Shown: in pieces, positions 44,145 through 53,986 of the stretch
Layout: each line of letters begins with the position of its first letter
Position numbering within the stretch: the stretch's first letter is position 1
Source: Ferribacterium limneticum
GTDB taxonomy: Bacteria > Pseudomonadota > Gammaproteobacteria > Burkholderiales > Rhodocyclaceae
Assembly: GCF_020510585.1 (NCBI RefSeq)
Contig: NZ_CP075190.1
Location: 3,966,001 to 4,030,000 of the forward strand
Length of the DNA stretch: 64,000 nucleotides
Direction of reading: 5' to 3'
Translations under genes and position numbers: made by a program
Notes under the pieces: generated by a model
What the model was told of the DNA's origin: nothing
Database searches by the model: none
Seen by the model: only the letters and a program-made list of their open reading frames with translations

Positions 44145-44699
44145 TTGAAACGCTTCATGATGCTCTGCCTTGCCGCGCTTGCGTCAACGGGCGCCACCGC
44201 CCAAACCGCCGGTTTCCTGTGCTGCAACATGCGCACCGATGGTGCCTGGATCAGCGATATCAACTACCTCGACGCAGGCAAGACGATGATTCCCGCCGGC
44301 ACACCCTTGACCATGAACGGCTACGGCAAGAACCGCGTCCATGTCGTGATCAACGGGCGCAAGCAGGACATCGGCAACGACTACAGCCGCAGTACGCCGC
44401 TCGACGCCTTTGCCAAGCGTTACATCGTCGACCAGGATCCGCTCGAGAAACTGCGGACCTATCCGAAAAAGATCCAGGACGCCATCGGCACGGCCCGCCT
44501 GACCAAGGGCATGACCCGCGAGCAGGTGATCATGGCAGTCGGTTATCCGGTCAGCGACGAGAATCCGAACCTGGAGAGCAAGACCTGGCGCTACTGGCTG
44601 AACAGCTGGGGTGAATTCGATGCGATTTTCGATGACAGCGGCCGGCTCATCAAGATCGAGGCCGAAGCAGATATCCGCCCCCTGGTCGTCGTCGAGTAA
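44145..44699 (+). CDS. Secreted SmpA/BamE-like protein
   Basis: 184 residues. TTG 44145 is preferred because GAGGAG lies 7 nt before it; ATG 44157 is the alternative. A signal peptide (LCLAALASTGATAQ) starts the protein. The C-terminal motif LTKGMTREQVIMAVGYPVSDENPNLESKTWRYW is the SmpA/OmlA (BamE-fold) pattern: LxxGMxxxQVxxxxGxP, then W-Y. A periplasmic or outer-membrane location is expected. Function unknown. Confidence 0.7.
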   Translation: MKRFMMLCLAALASTGATAQTAGFLCCNMRTDGAWISDINYLDAGKTMIPAGTPLTMNGYGKNRVHVVINGRKQDIGNDYSRSTPLDAFAKRYIVDQDPLEKLRTYPKKIQDAIGTARLTKGMTREQVIMAVGYPVSDENPNLESKTWRYWLNSWGEFDAIFDDSGRLIKIEAEADIRPLVVVE

Positions 44700-44714
44700 T
44701 CCGCGCCAGCCTGC

Positions 44715-45488
44715 TTAGATATCGGCGTGCAGGGCCGGCAGCACGGCCCGTGCATTGGCGGTCGTCTGCGCCGCCAGGCTGGCCGGTGAGATATTGCGCA
44801 ACTCGGCCAGTACCGCGGCGATGCGCGGCAATTGGTCTGGCGCATTGCGACCACCGTTGAGCCAGGCCGGCGGAATGTCCGGCGCGTCGGTTTCCAGAAC
44901 GATGGATTCGAGGGGGAGCGTGCGCGCCAGTTCGCGGATGCGCGTCGAACCATCAAAAGTCATCGCCCCGCCAAAGCCGAGGACGAAGCCGAGTTTGATG
45001 AACTCATCGGCCTGCTGCCGACTGCCGTTGAAGGCGTGGGCGATGCCGCCGCGCACGCCGATCCGGCGCAATTGCTTGAGCACCGGATCGATCGCCCGGC
45101 GGACGTGGAGCAGTACCGGCAGATCGAATTCGCGGGCCAGCTTCAGTTGTTCGACGAAAAAGTGGGTCTGACGCTCGGCGTCGAGGCCGTTTACGTAGAA
45201 ATCAAGCCCGATCTCGCCGACGGCAACCGGCGGCGCCTGCTCTAGCCAGCCGCGTAGCCGGGACAGGTCTTCCGGGCTGGACTGGTCGACGTAGAGCGGG
45301 TGGATTCCGTAGGCCTCAAGGCAGGCCGGATAGTCGGCAATTTTCGATTTTGGCTGAAAATTCCGGTTGACCGTAACCCCCGGCACAACGATCCGCCCCA
45401 CCCCCGCCGCCGTTGCCGCGGCATATACCGCGTCGCGATCGGCATCGAATTCGGCCGCATCGAGATGGCAGTGGGTGTCGATCAGCAT
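44715..45488 (-). CDS. tatD: TatD-family metal-dependent hydrolase
   Basis: 257 residues from ATG 45488. DTHCHLDAAEFD at the N-terminus, GEIGLDFYV in the middle, LPVLLHVRRA and VLETDAPDIPP: the metal-binding HxH, Glu, His and Asp of TatD DNases. The N-terminal region contains 33-bp repeat copy 2 in the antisense direction, encoding VTVNRNFQPKSK. Overlaps dadA by 7 nt. Confidence 0.9.
   Translation of the reverse strand: MLIDTHCHLDAAEFDADRDAVYAAATAAGVGRIVVPGVTVNRNFQPKSKIADYPACLEAYGIHPLYVDQSSPEDLSRLRGWLEQAPPVAVGEIGLDFYVNGLDAERQTHFFVEQLKLAREFDLPVLLHVRRAIDPVLKQLRRIGVRGGIAHAFNGSRQQADEFIKLGFVLGFGGAMTFDGSTRIRELARTLPLESIVLETDAPDIPPAWLNGGRNAPDQLPRIAAVLAELRNISPASLAAQTTANARAVLPALHADI
45345..45377 (+). 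repeat. 33-bp dispersed repeat, copy 2 (inside tatD)
   Basis: Starts CGATTTTGGCT and ends CGGTTGACCGTAAC. It lies on the strand opposite to tatD coding and keeps the tatD frame open. Confidence 0.75.
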
Positions 45489-46735
45489 TTGACGAAGGGG
45501 AAATCCGGTTCGGGCTGGGCGCCGCTCATCAGGTCGGCCAGGGCGGCCGCCGAGCCGCAGGCCATCGTCCAGCCCAGCGTACCGTGGCCGGTGTTGAGCC
45601 ACAGGTTGCCGTAGCGCGTCCGGCCGATGATCGGCACGTTCGACGGCGTGGCCGGGCGCAGGCCGCACCAGAACTCCGGTTCGCCGAGCGTTTTGAGTTC
45701 GGGAAAAAGCTGGCGGGTGCGCGTGATCAACGCCTGGCAACGCACCGGATTGAGATCGAGATTGAAGCCGGTGAACTCGGCCGTACCGGCGATGCGCAGG
45801 CGGTTGCCGAGACGGGAAAAGACCAGCTTGCACTCGTCGTCCGTGACGCTGACCATCGGCGCCACGCTATCTTCAGCCAGCGTCAGCGTCGCCGAATAGC
45901 CCTTGGCCGGATAGACCGGCAGGCGGATGCCCAGCGGCTTGAGCAACTGCGGCGAATAGCTGCTCAGCGCGACCACATAGGCGTCAGCTGTCAGCAACTC
46001 AGCCCCGTTCCGGCCCTGGGCGACGACGCCGGCGATCTGGCTACCGCCGGCAGCAATGCGCTCGATGGCCGTGCCGAAGCGAAAATCGACGCCGAGGTCC
46101 GTTGCCCGCTCGGCCAGGGCACAGGTAAATTTCTTGGCGTCGCCGGTTTCGTCGGAACGCGTGTAGTCACCGCCGACCAGCAGCGCCTTGGCGCCGGCCA
46201 GCGCCGGTTCTATTTTCAGGCATTTTTCGGTGTCGACCGTGAGACGATCCAGCCCGAACTGACGCATCAGCTGCGCCGCCTCGACCGCCGCCGAAAACTC
46301 TTTGCGATCGGTGTAAATGTGCAGGATGCCGCGCTCGAGGTGATCGTATTCCAGCGCCAATTCCTGACGCAGCGCCTGCAAGCGGCTGCGGCTGTACAGC
46401 GCCATCGCGACAATCGCCGCAATGTTGCGCCGGGTCCGGCCAGGCAGGCATTCGCCAAGAAAGCGCAGGCCCCATTCCAGTTGCGCCGGATCGGCTCGCC
46501 AGCGCCAGAGCAAGGGTGCATCTTCGCGCCCCAGCCATTTCACAAGGTGGCTCAGAACCTGCGGATTGGCCCACGGCTCGGCGTGAGAAACGGAAATCTG
46601 CCCGCCGTTGGCAAAGCTAGTTTCATCAGCGACCGCCGGCTGGCGGTCAATGACCGTCACCTGATGGCCGGCACGAGCGAGATACCACGCGCTCGTTGTA
46701 CCGACAACGCCGGCCCCCAGCACCAGCACTCTCAA
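45482..46735 (-). CDS. dadA: D-amino acid dehydrogenase small subunit
   Basis: 417 residues. FAD-binding Rossmann motif VLVLGAGVVGTTSAWYLARAG, then the family-typical ETSFANGGQISVSHAEPWANP. The C-terminal region has GHGTLGWTMACGSAAALADL. It oxidises D-amino acids to oxo acids, feeding the electron transport chain. Overlaps spoT by 4 nt. Confidence 0.92.
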   Translation of the reverse strand: MRVLVLGAGVVGTTSAWYLARAGHQVTVIDRQPAVADETSFANGGQISVSHAEPWANPQVLSHLVKWLGREDAPLLWRWRADPAQLEWGLRFLGECLPGRTRRNIAAIVAMALYSRSRLQALRQELALEYDHLERGILHIYTDRKEFSAAVEAAQLMRQFGLDRLTVDTEKCLKIEPALAGAKALLVGGDYTRSDETGDAKKFTCALAERATDLGVDFRFGTAIERIAAGGSQIAGVVAQGRNGAELLTADAYVVALSSYSPQLLKPLGIRLPVYPAKGYSATLTLAEDSVAPMVSVTDDECKLVFSRLGNRLRIAGTAEFTGFNLDLNPVRCQALITRTRQLFPELKTLGEPEFWCGLRPATPSNVPIIGRTRYGNLWLNTGHGTLGWTMACGSAAALADLMSGAQPEPDFPFVKC

Positions 46736-48885
46736 GTGTCGCCTCCCCTTTCACGGGTAATGCGGGTGACTTCCGGGATGTGGCGCATGCCGCGCATGAC
46801 CGCCGCCAGATGGTTGCGATGGGCGACCTGGATGGTGAAGCGCAGCGAGGTAAACAGGCGTTCCGGGTCGGCGTCCATAGAAACATGCTCGATGTTCGAA
46901 CCGGCTTCGGCAATGGCTGACGCAACCTGGGCCAGCACGCCGCGTGCATTCTTGACCTCGACGTTGATGCGGATATCGAACAGCTTGCCTTCTTCCGGCT
47001 CCCATTCGACATCAATCCACTTCTGTGGCTCGGAAGAACGCGACTTGCGGATCGTCGCGCAGTCGTGCGTGTGAATGATCAGGCCACTGCCCTTGCGGAT
47101 CGAGCCGATGATCGGATCGCCAGGAATCGGCTGGCAGCAGCGCGCCAGCTGGATGGCCATGCCTTCGGTGCCATGGATGGCCAGCGCCATGCCGTTCGGG
47201 ACATCGTGCGCCATGTCTTCGCGGGCCAGCAGACGACGGGCGACGACCGAAGGCAGACGCTTGCCGAGACCGATTTCGGTATAGACCTCTTCGATATTCT
47301 TCTGCCCCCCCGACTTGACCATCTGCTCCCAGGCCGCCGTCGGGATCGAAATCGGCACGACGCCGAGCGACAGCAATTCCTGGCGCAGCAGGCGCTCGCC
47401 GAGGCGTGCCGACTCCTCGTTCTGCATGGTGCGCAGGAAATGGCGAATCTTGCTCCGGGCCCGACCGGTCTTGACGTAGGTCAGCCACACCGGGTTTGGG
47501 CTAGCCTGCGGCGAGGTGATGATCTCGACCAGGTCGCCGTTGCGCAGATCGGTGCGCAGCGGTGCCAGCTCGTGATTGACCCGAGCCGCCGAGCAGTGGT
47601 GGCCGACGTCAGTGTGCACCGCGTAGGCGAAGTCGACCACTGTCGCGCCGCGCGGCATGGCCATGATCTTGCCCTTCGGCGTGAAGACGTACACCTCGTC
47701 CGGGAAGAGGTCGATCTTGACGTTTTCGAAGAACTCGGCCGAGTCGCTGGTCTGCATTTCAAGCAGCGATTGCAGCCACTTGTGCGTCTTGATCTGCAGA
47801 TCGGCGCTGGACTCGTCCATGTCCTTGTACAGCCAGTGAGCGGCGACACCTTCCTGGGCGACATTGTGCATTTCGCGCGTGCGGATCTGCACTTCGACCG
47901 GCGTGCCATAGGGGCCGATCAGCGTCGTGTGCAACGACTGATAGCCGTTGGCCTTGGGAATCGCGATGTAGTCCTTGAACTTGCCGGGTACCGGCTTGAA
48001 CAGGCTGTGCAGGGCACCGAGCGCCAGATAGCAGGTCGGCACATTGTCGACGACGACGCGGAAACCGTAGATGTCGAGCACCTGCGAAAACGACAGGTGC
48101 TTGTCCTTCATCTTGCGGAAGATCGAGTACAGGCTCTTCTCGCGACCGAACACCTCGGCCTTCAGGCCGGCATGCGCCAGCTTGTCGTTGATGCCGTCGA
48201 GAATCCGGGTGAGCAGTTCCTTACGGTTGCCGTGCGCGGTGGTCAGCGCCTTGGTCAGCACCTCGGCGCGATGCGGGTGAATCAGCCGGAACGAGGTATC
48301 CTGCAACTCGCGGTAGAGCTTGTTGAGACCCAGCCGCAAGGCTATGGGCGCATAGATCTCAAGCGTTTCACGAGCGATCCGGGCGCGTTTGTCGGCGCGC
48401 ATGGCCGACATCGTCGCCAGATTGTGCTGGCGGTCAGCGAGCTTGATGAGCACGACGCGCAAATCGCGCGCCATGGCCATCAGCATCTTGCGGAAATTCT
48501 CGGCTTGCGCCTCCTGGTAGGAGGCGAATTCCATCTTGTCGAGCTTGGACAGGCCATCGACCAGCTCGGCGACTTCCTTGCCGAATTTCTCGGCCAGCTC
48601 GTGCTTGGTCGTCCCGGTATCTTCGAGCACATCGTGAAGCAGCGCCGCGGCAATCGCGTCGACATCCATCCGCCACTCGACGACAGCGCCGGCCACGGCC
48701 AGCGGATGCGTGATGTAGGCCTCGCCCGACATGCGCCGCTGACTGGCGTGCGCCTTGGCTGCGTAGGCATACGCAGCCTTGATTTTCTCTAGTTCAGCCG
48801 GGGAAAGGTAATCGAGACTATCGAGGAAAACCCGGTAGGCGGGTTCCTCTTCAACAGGCGGCAGAGGCGACGGCACGGAATCCAT
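46732..48885 (-). CDS. spoT: Bifunctional (p)ppGpp synthetase/hydrolase
   Basis: 717 residues. Intact hydrolase HD motif ALLHDVLEDT (His84-Asp85, Glu88-Asp89), then the synthetase region (GREKSLYSIFRKM, DIYGFRVVV), then the TGS region (VYVFTPKGKIMAMPRGATVVDFAYAVHT) and a C-terminal ACT domain. The intact HD residues mark it as SpoT rather than a synthetase-only RelA. It adjusts alarmone levels under starvation. The next gene upstream in the operon is rpoZ, 21 nt away. Confidence 0.95.
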   Translation of the reverse strand: MDSVPSPLPPVEEEPAYRVFLDSLDYLSPAELEKIKAAYAYAAKAHASQRRMSGEAYITHPLAVAGAVVEWRMDVDAIAAALLHDVLEDTGTTKHELAEKFGKEVAELVDGLSKLDKMEFASYQEAQAENFRKMLMAMARDLRVVLIKLADRQHNLATMSAMRADKRARIARETLEIYAPIALRLGLNKLYRELQDTSFRLIHPHRAEVLTKALTTAHGNRKELLTRILDGINDKLAHAGLKAEVFGREKSLYSIFRKMKDKHLSFSQVLDIYGFRVVVDNVPTCYLALGALHSLFKPVPGKFKDYIAIPKANGYQSLHTTLIGPYGTPVEVQIRTREMHNVAQEGVAAHWLYKDMDESSADLQIKTHKWLQSLLEMQTSDSAEFFENVKIDLFPDEVYVFTPKGKIMAMPRGATVVDFAYAVHTDVGHHCSAARVNHELAPLRTDLRNGDLVEIITSPQASPNPVWLTYVKTGRARSKIRHFLRTMQNEESARLGERLLRQELLSLGVVPISIPTAAWEQMVKSGGQKNIEEVYTEIGLGKRLPSVVARRLLAREDMAHDVPNGMALAIHGTEGMAIQLARCCQPIPGDPIIGSIRKGSGLIIHTHDCATIRKSRSSEPQKWIDVEWEPEEGKLFDIRINVEVKNARGVLAQVASAIAEAGSNIEHVSMDADPERLFTSLRFTIQVAHRNHLAAVMRGMRHIPEVTRITRERGGDT

Positions 48886-48906
48886 CAGTCTTCACCGCCC
48901 CTGCTT

Positions 48907-49113
48907 TCAGGACTGGCCGCGGTTAAGCACTTCCAGACCGATCTTGCCAGCGCCCATTTCCTTGAGCGCAACAACGGTCGGCTTGTGTTTTTCACCGTCG
49001 ACCAGCGGTGTCGCACCATTGGCCAGCTGACGGGCGCGGTGGGCGGCAGCCAGAGTCATCATGAAGCGATTGGGAATTCTTTTCAGACAGTCATCAACGG
49101 TAACGCGAGCCAT
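48907..49113 (-). CDS. rpoZ: RNA polymerase omega subunit
   Basis: 68 residues; [29 protein letters not shown] is the conserved omega motif. It aids RNA polymerase assembly and ppGpp response. Lies between gmk and spoT, the usual order. Confidence 0.96.
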   Translation of the reverse strand: MARVTVDDCLKRIPNRFMMTLAAAHRARQLANGATPLVDGEKHKPTVVALKEMGAGKIGLEVLNRGQS

Positions 49114-49127
49114 GGGAACCTCAAAAA

Positions 49128-49736
49128 TCAGATCATTCTTTGAAACAGGGCGGCGTGCCGGGCACGCTGGGCCCCAAAGCTCAGACGGGAGGCGCGTACA
49201 ACAGCACGCAAATCATCCAGAGCCTGAGCCAACTGGTCGTTAATAATAACATAGTCGAATTCCCCGACATGGCGCATTTCGGCCTGCGCAGCGGCAAGAC
49301 GGCGGGAAATGACGTCGGCACTGTCGGTGCCGCGACCGGTCAGACGGCGGGTCAGTTCTTCCATCGACGGCGGCAGAATGAAGACGCCAATCGCCTGCGG
49401 AAACAAGGCCCGCACCTGCTGGGCGCCCTGCCAGTCGATCTCGAGCAGGACATCGCGATCCACCGCCAGCTGGTCGGCGATCCATTTCTTCGAGGTGCCA
49501 TAGAAATTGCCGTGTACTTCGGCCCATTCGAGAAACTCCTGGCGGGCGATCATGGCCTGGAATTCGGTGGCATCGACGAAGTGATATTCGCGCCCGTTTT
49601 CCTCACCGGGGCGCGGCGCCCGCGTGGTGTAGGAGATGGAAAGCTGGACTGTTTTTTCCTGCTCAAGGAGCAGTCGAACCAGCGTCGTCTTGCCGGCACC
49701 GGACGGTGCGGCCACCACATAAAGATTTCCGGCCAT
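49128..49736 (-). CDS. gmk: Guanylate kinase
   Basis: 202 residues. P-loop [11 protein letters not shown], then [18 protein letters not shown] and [13 protein letters not shown] for GMP binding. Phosphorylates GMP to GDP. Confidence 0.96.
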   Translation of the reverse strand: MAGNLYVVAAPSGAGKTTLVRLLLEQEKTVQLSISYTTRAPRPGEENGREYHFVDATEFQAMIARQEFLEWAEVHGNFYGTSKKWIADQLAVDRDVLLEIDWQGAQQVRALFPQAIGVFILPPSMEELTRRLTGRGTDSADVISRRLAAAQAEMRHVGEFDYVIINDQLAQALDDLRAVVRASRLSFGAQRARHAALFQRMI

Positions 49737-49748
49737 GGGATACCTCAG

Positions 49749-49769
49749 AAAAACGCCCGCCGCGGCGGG
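49749..49769 (-). terminator. Terminator after yicC
   Basis: CCCGCC/GGCGGG stem (49756-49769) followed on the minus strand by a T-run (AAAAA at 49749-49753 on the plus strand). It separates the yicC and gmk transcripts. Confidence 0.75.
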
Positions 49770-49780
49770 ATTACCTATTT

Positions 49781-49813
49781 GCTACGGTCAACCGGGAAAA
49801 ACGGCCAAAATTG
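49781..49813 (-). repeat. 33-bp dispersed repeat, copy 3
   Basis: On the minus strand it starts CAATTTTGGCC and ends CGGTTGACCGTAGC. It lies between gmk and yicC, just after the terminator region. Confidence 0.8.
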
Positions 49814-49856
49814 AAATTGGTCTGCTCAGTCCGCAGACCAACGCGCCACTCCCGAT

Positions 49857-50723
49857 TTACTCCAGGTTCTGGATCTGCTCGCGCATTTGCTCGATGAGCA
49901 GTTTGAGCTCCATCGAGGCCTGCGACACCTCGGTGATCGCCGATTTCGAGCCGAGCGTATTGGCTTCGCGATTGAGTTCCTGCATCAGGAAATCGAGGCG
50001 CTTGCCACAGGCGCCGCCCTGCTTGAGCACGCGCTCGACTTCATCGAGGTGGGTGGTCAGGCGGGCCAGCTCTTCGGCGACATCGATGCGCGTTGCGAAG
50101 ACGGCGACTTCCTGCAGCACGCGATCGTCGCTGGCACCACCCAGAGCTTCGGTCAGGCGTTGGCGCAGCTTTTCGGTGTAGATGGCCTGCGCCTCGGGAA
50201 TACGCGGCGCGACGCGGCGGACGATGTCACGCATGGCGTTGACGCGGTCGATGATGGTTTCAGCCAGCTTGTCACCTTCGCGGCCGCGGGTTGCCGTGAA
50301 ATCGACCAGCGCGTCGCGCGCCAGGGCCATGACTTCGGGGCTCAGGGCAGCGAAGTCGACGTTCTGTTCACCGAACATGCCTGGCCAGCGCAGGGTTTCG
50401 TTGACCGACAACGACATCGCCTCGGGCATCTCGCCGCGCACGCGCTCGTTCAGCGACTTGAGCGTGGCTAGCAGTTCGCCATTGATTTTGAGCTGGTCGG
50501 CCCGGGCAGCCGCCGCGTTGAAGGAGAGACGGCACTCGACCTTGCCGCGATTGATGCGGGCGGCGAGCACTTCGCGCAGCGGAATTTCCAGCGCGCGGAG
50601 ATCTTCGGCAACGCGAAAATGAAAATCAAGATAGCGTGAATTAACGCTTTTTAGCTCGAGTTGCAGCGTTCCGTGCTCTAAATCACGTGTTTTAACGGCA
50701 TAACCGGTCATACTACAAATCAT
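49857..50723 (-). CDS. yicC: YicC-family RNase-related protein
   Basis: 288 residues beginning MICSMTGYA, the family's normal opening, with RYLDFHFRVAEDLRALE and the C-terminal KRLDFLMQELNREANTLGSKS. E. coli YicC is a small-RNA-directed endoribonuclease/adaptor. Its usual neighbour gmk follows. Confidence 0.93.
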   Translation of the reverse strand: MICSMTGYAVKTRDLEHGTLQLELKSVNSRYLDFHFRVAEDLRALEIPLREVLAARINRGKVECRLSFNAAAARADQLKINGELLATLKSLNERVRGEMPEAMSLSVNETLRWPGMFGEQNVDFAALSPEVMALARDALVDFTATRGREGDKLAETIIDRVNAMRDIVRRVAPRIPEAQAIYTEKLRQRLTEALGGASDDRVLQEVAVFATRIDVAEELARLTTHLDEVERVLKQGGACGKRLDFLMQELNREANTLGSKSAITEVSQASMELKLLIEQMREQIQNLE

Positions 50724-50799
50724 TATCGGGAATCCCTTGCTTTACAGTCCGGACAACACGCCCGAAAATGCCTGAAATTGCATCATAACCGCGAGCTCC

Positions 50800-51747
50800 A
50801 TGGCGCAACAAGCCAATCAGCCGTTACCCAACGGCCACCTGCTAGAAGAGTACACAATAGACCGCCAGCTTTCGCTCGGCGGCTTTTCTATTGTCTATCT
50901 GGCGACCGACACGGCCGGCCGGCAGGTGGCCATCAAGGAATACCTGCCCAACAGCCTGGCCCTGCGCACCCGCGGGGATATCAATCCGGTCATCACGGCC
51001 GAACATCTGGGCGCCTTCCGCTATGGCATGAAGTGTTTTTTCGAGGAAGGCCGCGCCCTGGCCCGCCTGTCGCACCCCAACGTGATCCGCGTTTTGAACT
51101 TTTTTCGCGCCAACGACACGGTGTATATGGTCATGGAGTACGAACACGGCCGGACGCTGCAGGAGTTCATCCAGAAGCATCAGGGGCACATATCCGAGCG
51201 CTTCATGCGCGGCGTGTTCACCCGCATGCTCAACGGCCTGCGCGAGGTACATTCGAACAAGCTGCTGCATCTCGATCTCAAGCCCTCGAACATTTATTTG
51301 CGCGGCGACAACACGCCGGTTCTCATCGACTTCGGCGCCGCCCGCCAGACGCTGATCACCGACCAGCCTATCCTCAAGCCGATGTACACCCCCGGCTTCG
51401 CCTCGCCCGAGCATTACGGCTCGCGCAAGGATCTCGGGCCGTGGAGCGACATTTACAGCGTTGGCGCCTCGATGTATGCCTGCCTGGCCGGCAGCGCGCC
51501 GCAAGCCGCCGATGCGCGCATGAAGAAGGACACCCTGGCGCCGGCCATGATGCGCTGGGACGGCCAGTTTTCCGACCGGCTGCTTGAGATCATCGACTGG
51601 TGCCTCAACCTCAACCATCTTTACCGTCCGCAAAGCGTTTTTGCCTTGCAAAAAGCGCTCGTCGAGACCGTCACCCCTCCCCGCCCGAAACCGTCGCCGA
51701 GCTGGATTAACCGTTTCGTCGATATTCTCAGGAAGCCGATGCAATGA
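50800..51747 (+). CDS. Ser/Thr protein kinase
   Basis: 315 residues. ATP-binding Lys in QVAIKEYLP, catalytic loop HLDLKPSN (HRD changed to HLD), DFG in LIDFGAARQ, and an activation/APE-like segment TPGFASPEHYG. No transmembrane helix, so cytosolic. Paired with the PP2C phosphatase by a 4-nt ATGA overlap. Confidence 0.9.
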   Translation: MAQQANQPLPNGHLLEEYTIDRQLSLGGFSIVYLATDTAGRQVAIKEYLPNSLALRTRGDINPVITAEHLGAFRYGMKCFFEEGRALARLSHPNVIRVLNFFRANDTVYMVMEYEHGRTLQEFIQKHQGHISERFMRGVFTRMLNGLREVHSNKLLHLDLKPSNIYLRGDNTPVLIDFGAARQTLITDQPILKPMYTPGFASPEHYGSRKDLGPWSDIYSVGASMYACLAGSAPQAADARMKKDTLAPAMMRWDGQFSDRLLEIIDWCLNLNHLYRPQSVFALQKALVETVTPPRPKPSPSWINRFVDILRKPMQ

Positions 51748-52661
51748 GATTCACCATTTATCAGGAAAGCCGTCAGGGCGGCCGCGCCAACAATGAGGAC
51801 CGGACGACCTATTGCTACTCGCGCGACGCCCTGTTGATGGTCGTTGCCGACGGCATGGGCGGCCATCACTACGGCGAAATCGCCGCCCAGATCGCTGTTC
51901 AGACGCTGGCCGATGCTTTCCAGCGCGAGGCGCGTCCGGTGCTCGGCGACCCCTTCCGCTTTCTGCAAAAGGGCATGACCAACGCCCACCATGCCATTCT
52001 CGACTACACCGCCCGCCATCGCCTGAAAGATACGCCGCGCACCACCTGCGTCGCCTGTATCGTCCAGGACAACGTCGCCTACTGGGCGCACGCCGGCGAT
52101 TCGCGGCTCTATCTGATCCGCGACGGCAAGGTCATCACCCAGACCAAGGATCATTCGCGCATCCGCCTGCTCGTCGAAGAAGGCATGATCACCGAGGCGC
52201 AAGCCGTGTTTCATCCGGACCGCAACAAGATTTACAGTTGCCTGGGCAGCCCGCATCCGCCGGAAATCGAGTTTTCGCGCAAGACGCCGCTCGACCACGG
52301 CGACGTCATCCTGCTCAGCACCGACGGCCTGTGGGGTGAAATGCCCGGCGAGATGATGGCCGCCGCCCTGAAGGGCTCCAATCTGCTGCAAACCGTGCCG
52401 ATGCTGCTCAACCAGGCCGAACTGAAGGGCGGCGCCCACGGCGACAACCTGTCCGTCGTCGCCGTGCGCTGGGAGGACGCCTACGTCGAGACGGCGAGCA
52501 GCGCCATTTCGACCCAGACGATGACCCAGGACGAAGTCACCACGCGCCTCGACGAATTCGGCCGCAACCCGACCTACAAGAGCGACCTCAGCGACGACGA
52601 AATCGAGCTGGCGATCGAGGAAATCCGCTCCGCCATCGACAAATACAACCCGAAAAAATAA
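51744..52661 (+). CDS. PP2C-family protein phosphatase
   Basis: 305 residues. Family motifs RANNEDRT, then [17 protein letters not shown] with metal-binding Asp, then [16 protein letters not shown] and [10 protein letters not shown]. Opposes the adjacent kinase. C-terminal ~60 residues are acidic and extended. Confidence 0.92.
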   Translation: MRFTIYQESRQGGRANNEDRTTYCYSRDALLMVVADGMGGHHYGEIAAQIAVQTLADAFQREARPVLGDPFRFLQKGMTNAHHAILDYTARHRLKDTPRTTCVACIVQDNVAYWAHAGDSRLYLIRDGKVITQTKDHSRIRLLVEEGMITEAQAVFHPDRNKIYSCLGSPHPPEIEFSRKTPLDHGDVILLSTDGLWGEMPGEMMAAALKGSNLLQTVPMLLNQAELKGGAHGDNLSVVAVRWEDAYVETASSAISTQTMTQDEVTTRLDEFGRNPTYKSDLSDDEIELAIEEIRSAIDKYNPKK

Positions 52662-52669
52662 GGAAAACC

Positions 52670-53386
52670 ATGCGCCCCAGCCAACGCCAGCCGGACCAGC
52701 TCCGCACCGTCAAGATCACCCGCAATTTCACGCGCCACGCCGAAGGCTCGGTGCTCATCGAGATGGGCGACACCCGCGTGCTGTGCACGGCCAGCGTCGA
52801 GGAAAGCTTGCCGCCCTTCCTGCGCGGCAAGGGCCAGGGCTGGGTGACGGCCGAGTACGGCATGCTGCCGCGCGCCACGCACACCCGCTCGTCACGTGAA
52901 GCGGCCAAGGGCAAGCAGACCGGTCGGACACAGGAAATCCAGCGCCTGATCGGCCGCAGCCTGCGCGCCATAACCGACCTCAAGGCGCTGGGCGAACGCC
53001 AGATCACGCTCGACTGCGACGTCCTGCAGGCCGACGGCGGAACCCGCTGCGCCTCGATCACCGGCGCCTGGGTCGCCCTCTACGAAGCCTGCGAAGGGCT
53101 GGTCAAGGCCGGCAAGCTGCCGGCCAACCCGGTGCGCGACCACGTTGCCGCCATTTCGGTCGGCATCTACAAGGGTGCCCCGGTCCTCGACCTCGACTAC
53201 CCGGAAGACTCCGACTGCGATACCGACATGAACGTTGTGATGACCGGCAACGGCGGCATTGTCGAAATCCAGGGCACGGCCGAAGGCGAACCGTTCAGCC
53301 GTGAGCAGATGAGCGTGCTCGTCGACCTCGCGACGATGGGCATTCGCCAGCTTACCGCCGCCCAGCAAAGCGCCCTCGCTGCGTGA
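52670..53386 (+). CDS. rph: RNase PH
   Basis: 238 residues. [29 protein letters not shown], then [17 protein letters not shown]. It is a 3'-5' phosphorolytic exonuclease for tRNA maturation. The stop overlaps the possible GTG start of rdgB. Confidence 0.96.
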   Translation: MRPSQRQPDQLRTVKITRNFTRHAEGSVLIEMGDTRVLCTASVEESLPPFLRGKGQGWVTAEYGMLPRATHTRSSREAAKGKQTGRTQEIQRLIGRSLRAITDLKALGERQITLDCDVLQADGGTRCASITGAWVALYEACEGLVKAGKLPANPVRDHVAAISVGIYKGAPVLDLDYPEDSDCDTDMNVVMTGNGGIVEIQGTAEGEPFSREQMSVLVDLATMGIRQLTAAQQSALAA

Positions 53387-53394
53387 GCGCCGCC

Positions 53395-53982
53395 ATGAAA
53401 AAGCTCGTCCTGGCCTCGAACAACGCCAAGAAAATGAAGGAGCTCAACGCGCTGCTGGCGCCGCTTGGCTTCGAAGTCATTCCGCAAGGCCAGCTGGGCA
53501 TTCCGGAAGCCGAAGAGCCGCATTGCACCTTCGTTGAAAACGCGCTGGCCAAGGCTCGGCACGCCGCGGAAGCCTCCGGCCTGCCAGCGCTGGCTGACGA
53601 TTCGGGCCTGTGCGTTGCCGCGCTCGGCGGCGCCCCCGGCGTCTATTCCGCCCGCTATGCCGGCGAACCGAAATCGGATGCCCGCAACAACGAAAAACTG
53701 CTCGCCGACCTCGCCAGCCAGAGCGACCGGCGCGCCCATTTCGCCTGCGTGCTGGTCCTCGTCCGTTCGGCCGACGATCCGCAGCCGATCATCGCCGAAG
53801 GCGAGTGGCACGGCACCATCCTCGACGCCCAGCGCGGCGCCGACGGTTTCGGCTACGATCCGCTGTTCTACATCCCGACGCATTGCCAGACCGCAGCCGA
53901 ACTCGATGGCGCGATCAAGAACCAGTTATCGCATCGCGGCCAGGCCATGCAAAAACTGATCTCGCGCCTGCCGACGCTGTAA
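53395..53982 (+). CDS. rdgB: XTP/dITP diphosphatase
   Basis: 195 residues from ATG 53395; GTG 53383 (4-nt overlap with rph) is the alternative. KLVLASNNAKKMKEL, then LADDSGLCVAALGGAPGVYSARYAG and GFGYDPLF. Removes noncanonical purine triphosphates. Confidence 0.95.
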   Translation: MKKLVLASNNAKKMKELNALLAPLGFEVIPQGQLGIPEAEEPHCTFVENALAKARHAAEASGLPALADDSGLCVAALGGAPGVYSARYAGEPKSDARNNEKLLADLASQSDRRAHFACVLVLVRSADDPQPIIAEGEWHGTILDAQRGADGFGYDPLFYIPTHCQTAAELDGAIKNQLSHRGQAMQKLISRLPTL

Positions 53983-53986
53983 TTCC

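Noticed and set aside
47065..48792. Long plus-strand reading frame opposite spoT
   Set aside because: Codon-bias shadow of spoT with no recognisable protein features.
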